This document shows positions 63,580 through 64,000 of a stretch of DNA of 64,000 nt, in pieces. The stretch is taken from assembly GCF_932274485.2 (NCBI RefSeq), contig NC_065881.2:558001-622000 (forward strand), given 5' to 3'. The notes beneath the pieces are model-generated. The model saw nothing but the letters and a program-made list of their open reading frames with translations, was not told where the DNA came from and made no database searches. The position numbers and the translations under genes were made by a program. This stretch comes from Patella vulgata. Taxonomy: Eukaryota > Mollusca > Gastropoda > Patellidae. The stretch's first letter is position 1. Each line of letters opens with the position of its first letter.

Positions 63580-64000
63580 CATATAGAACAATATTGCAGC
63601 CTCGTGTAGTTGACTTATCGGTATAATTTTCATTGTTACAAAATATGTTGTATGTTTCCTGGAAACAGTTGTACCCTACACCTATTACTATTTTGAATGT
63701 GGCAATTTGTATTCTAGATTATATTGATCAATTAATTATTGTTTCTAATTCGTCTATATTTTGTTTTTAATTGGTTTAAATTAAATTACTTTACAGTAAA
63801 TTATTTAGGATCTCTAAATAAAATTGGATTTTGATTAATAATTAAACGTAATTACAGGAGAACCACAATGCACGCAACAAAAAACCGGCAACACAAACCA
63901 AGAATTGACAATGTTAACAATAGAATCTCGGAAAAAAGCTAACAATAATGTTACAGTATTGGGTCTTTATATCAGGTTCAGATGACAAGACTTGTTTAGC
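63580..64000. other. Gene D intron, unassigned
   Basis: AT-rich; no exon with a phase-1 acceptor and PAN or EGF coding was found here. Confidence 0.4.

Overview
The window looks like AT-rich genomic DNA of a marine gastropod mollusc, perhaps a limpet. The reasons are small phase-1 exons of secreted lectin-like proteins separated by repeat-filled introns, two families of tRNA-derived SINEs, LINE, Penelope-like and DIRS-like fossils, and many minisatellites. No rRNA, tRNA, bacterial-style operon or CRISPR is seen. The species call is inference; intron-exon borders, repeats and motifs are read from the sequence.

The host content is a cluster of related genes for secreted mosaic proteins. The modules are a signal peptide, a PAN/apple-like Cys-rich domain, a short EGF-like segment, in one gene a sushi (CCP) domain and an unrecognised Cys-rich module, and a C-terminal fibrinogen-related domain (FReD). 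Gene A (minus strand, 9571 to 1611, 3' end off the left edge) reads signal peptide, two-exon beta-sandwich-like domain, PAN, EGF. Gene B (minus strand, 45013 to 36030) reads signal peptide, PAN, EGF, sushi, three-exon Cys-rich module; no intact terminal exon was found for it. Gene C (plus strand, 20734 to 22270) is a decayed PAN-EGF-FReD copy without a 5' end. Gene D (minus strand) shows only its terminal FReD exon (63225 to 62576), which is intact. A half FReD exon lies at 18.4 kb. Gene E (plus strand, 56608 to 59285) is the 3' end of another EGF-type gene and has an in-frame stop. Domain borders in genes A to E are phase 1, so the modules can be shuffled without breaking frame. The family resembles molluscan fibrinogen-related proteins (FREPs), but PAN/EGF replaces the usual immunoglobulin part.

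Layout. 0-1.5 kb: 3' end of a LINE in an intron of gene A. 1.5-4.1 kb: left arm of a large inverted duplication carrying gene A PAN/EGF exons, a SINE, a TA-flanked MITE and half of a Tc1 transposon. 5-10 kb: 5' exons of gene A and minisatellites. 11.2-17.5 kb: two direct copies of a repeat segment, one holding a Penelope-like fossil and a perfect 94-bp palindrome. 18.3-22.3 kb: FReD fragment, right arm of the inverted duplication, gene C. 24.7-27.4 kb: a 2.7-kb TIR element with a non-autonomous Helitron inside it. 28-35 kb: nested MITEs, LINE fragments, tandem-repeat elements, a GIY-YIG fragment. 36-45 kb: gene B, with a DIRS-like fossil and SINEs in its introns. 45-56 kb: repeats, including a LINE 5' fragment with a 2A-like motif. 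56-64 kb: gene E, SINEs, a 31-bp minisatellite and gene D.

Together the window shows a fast-evolving cluster of secreted recognition-type proteins being duplicated, inverted and broken within transposon-dense DNA. An immune or mucus/lectin role is inferred only from family membership.
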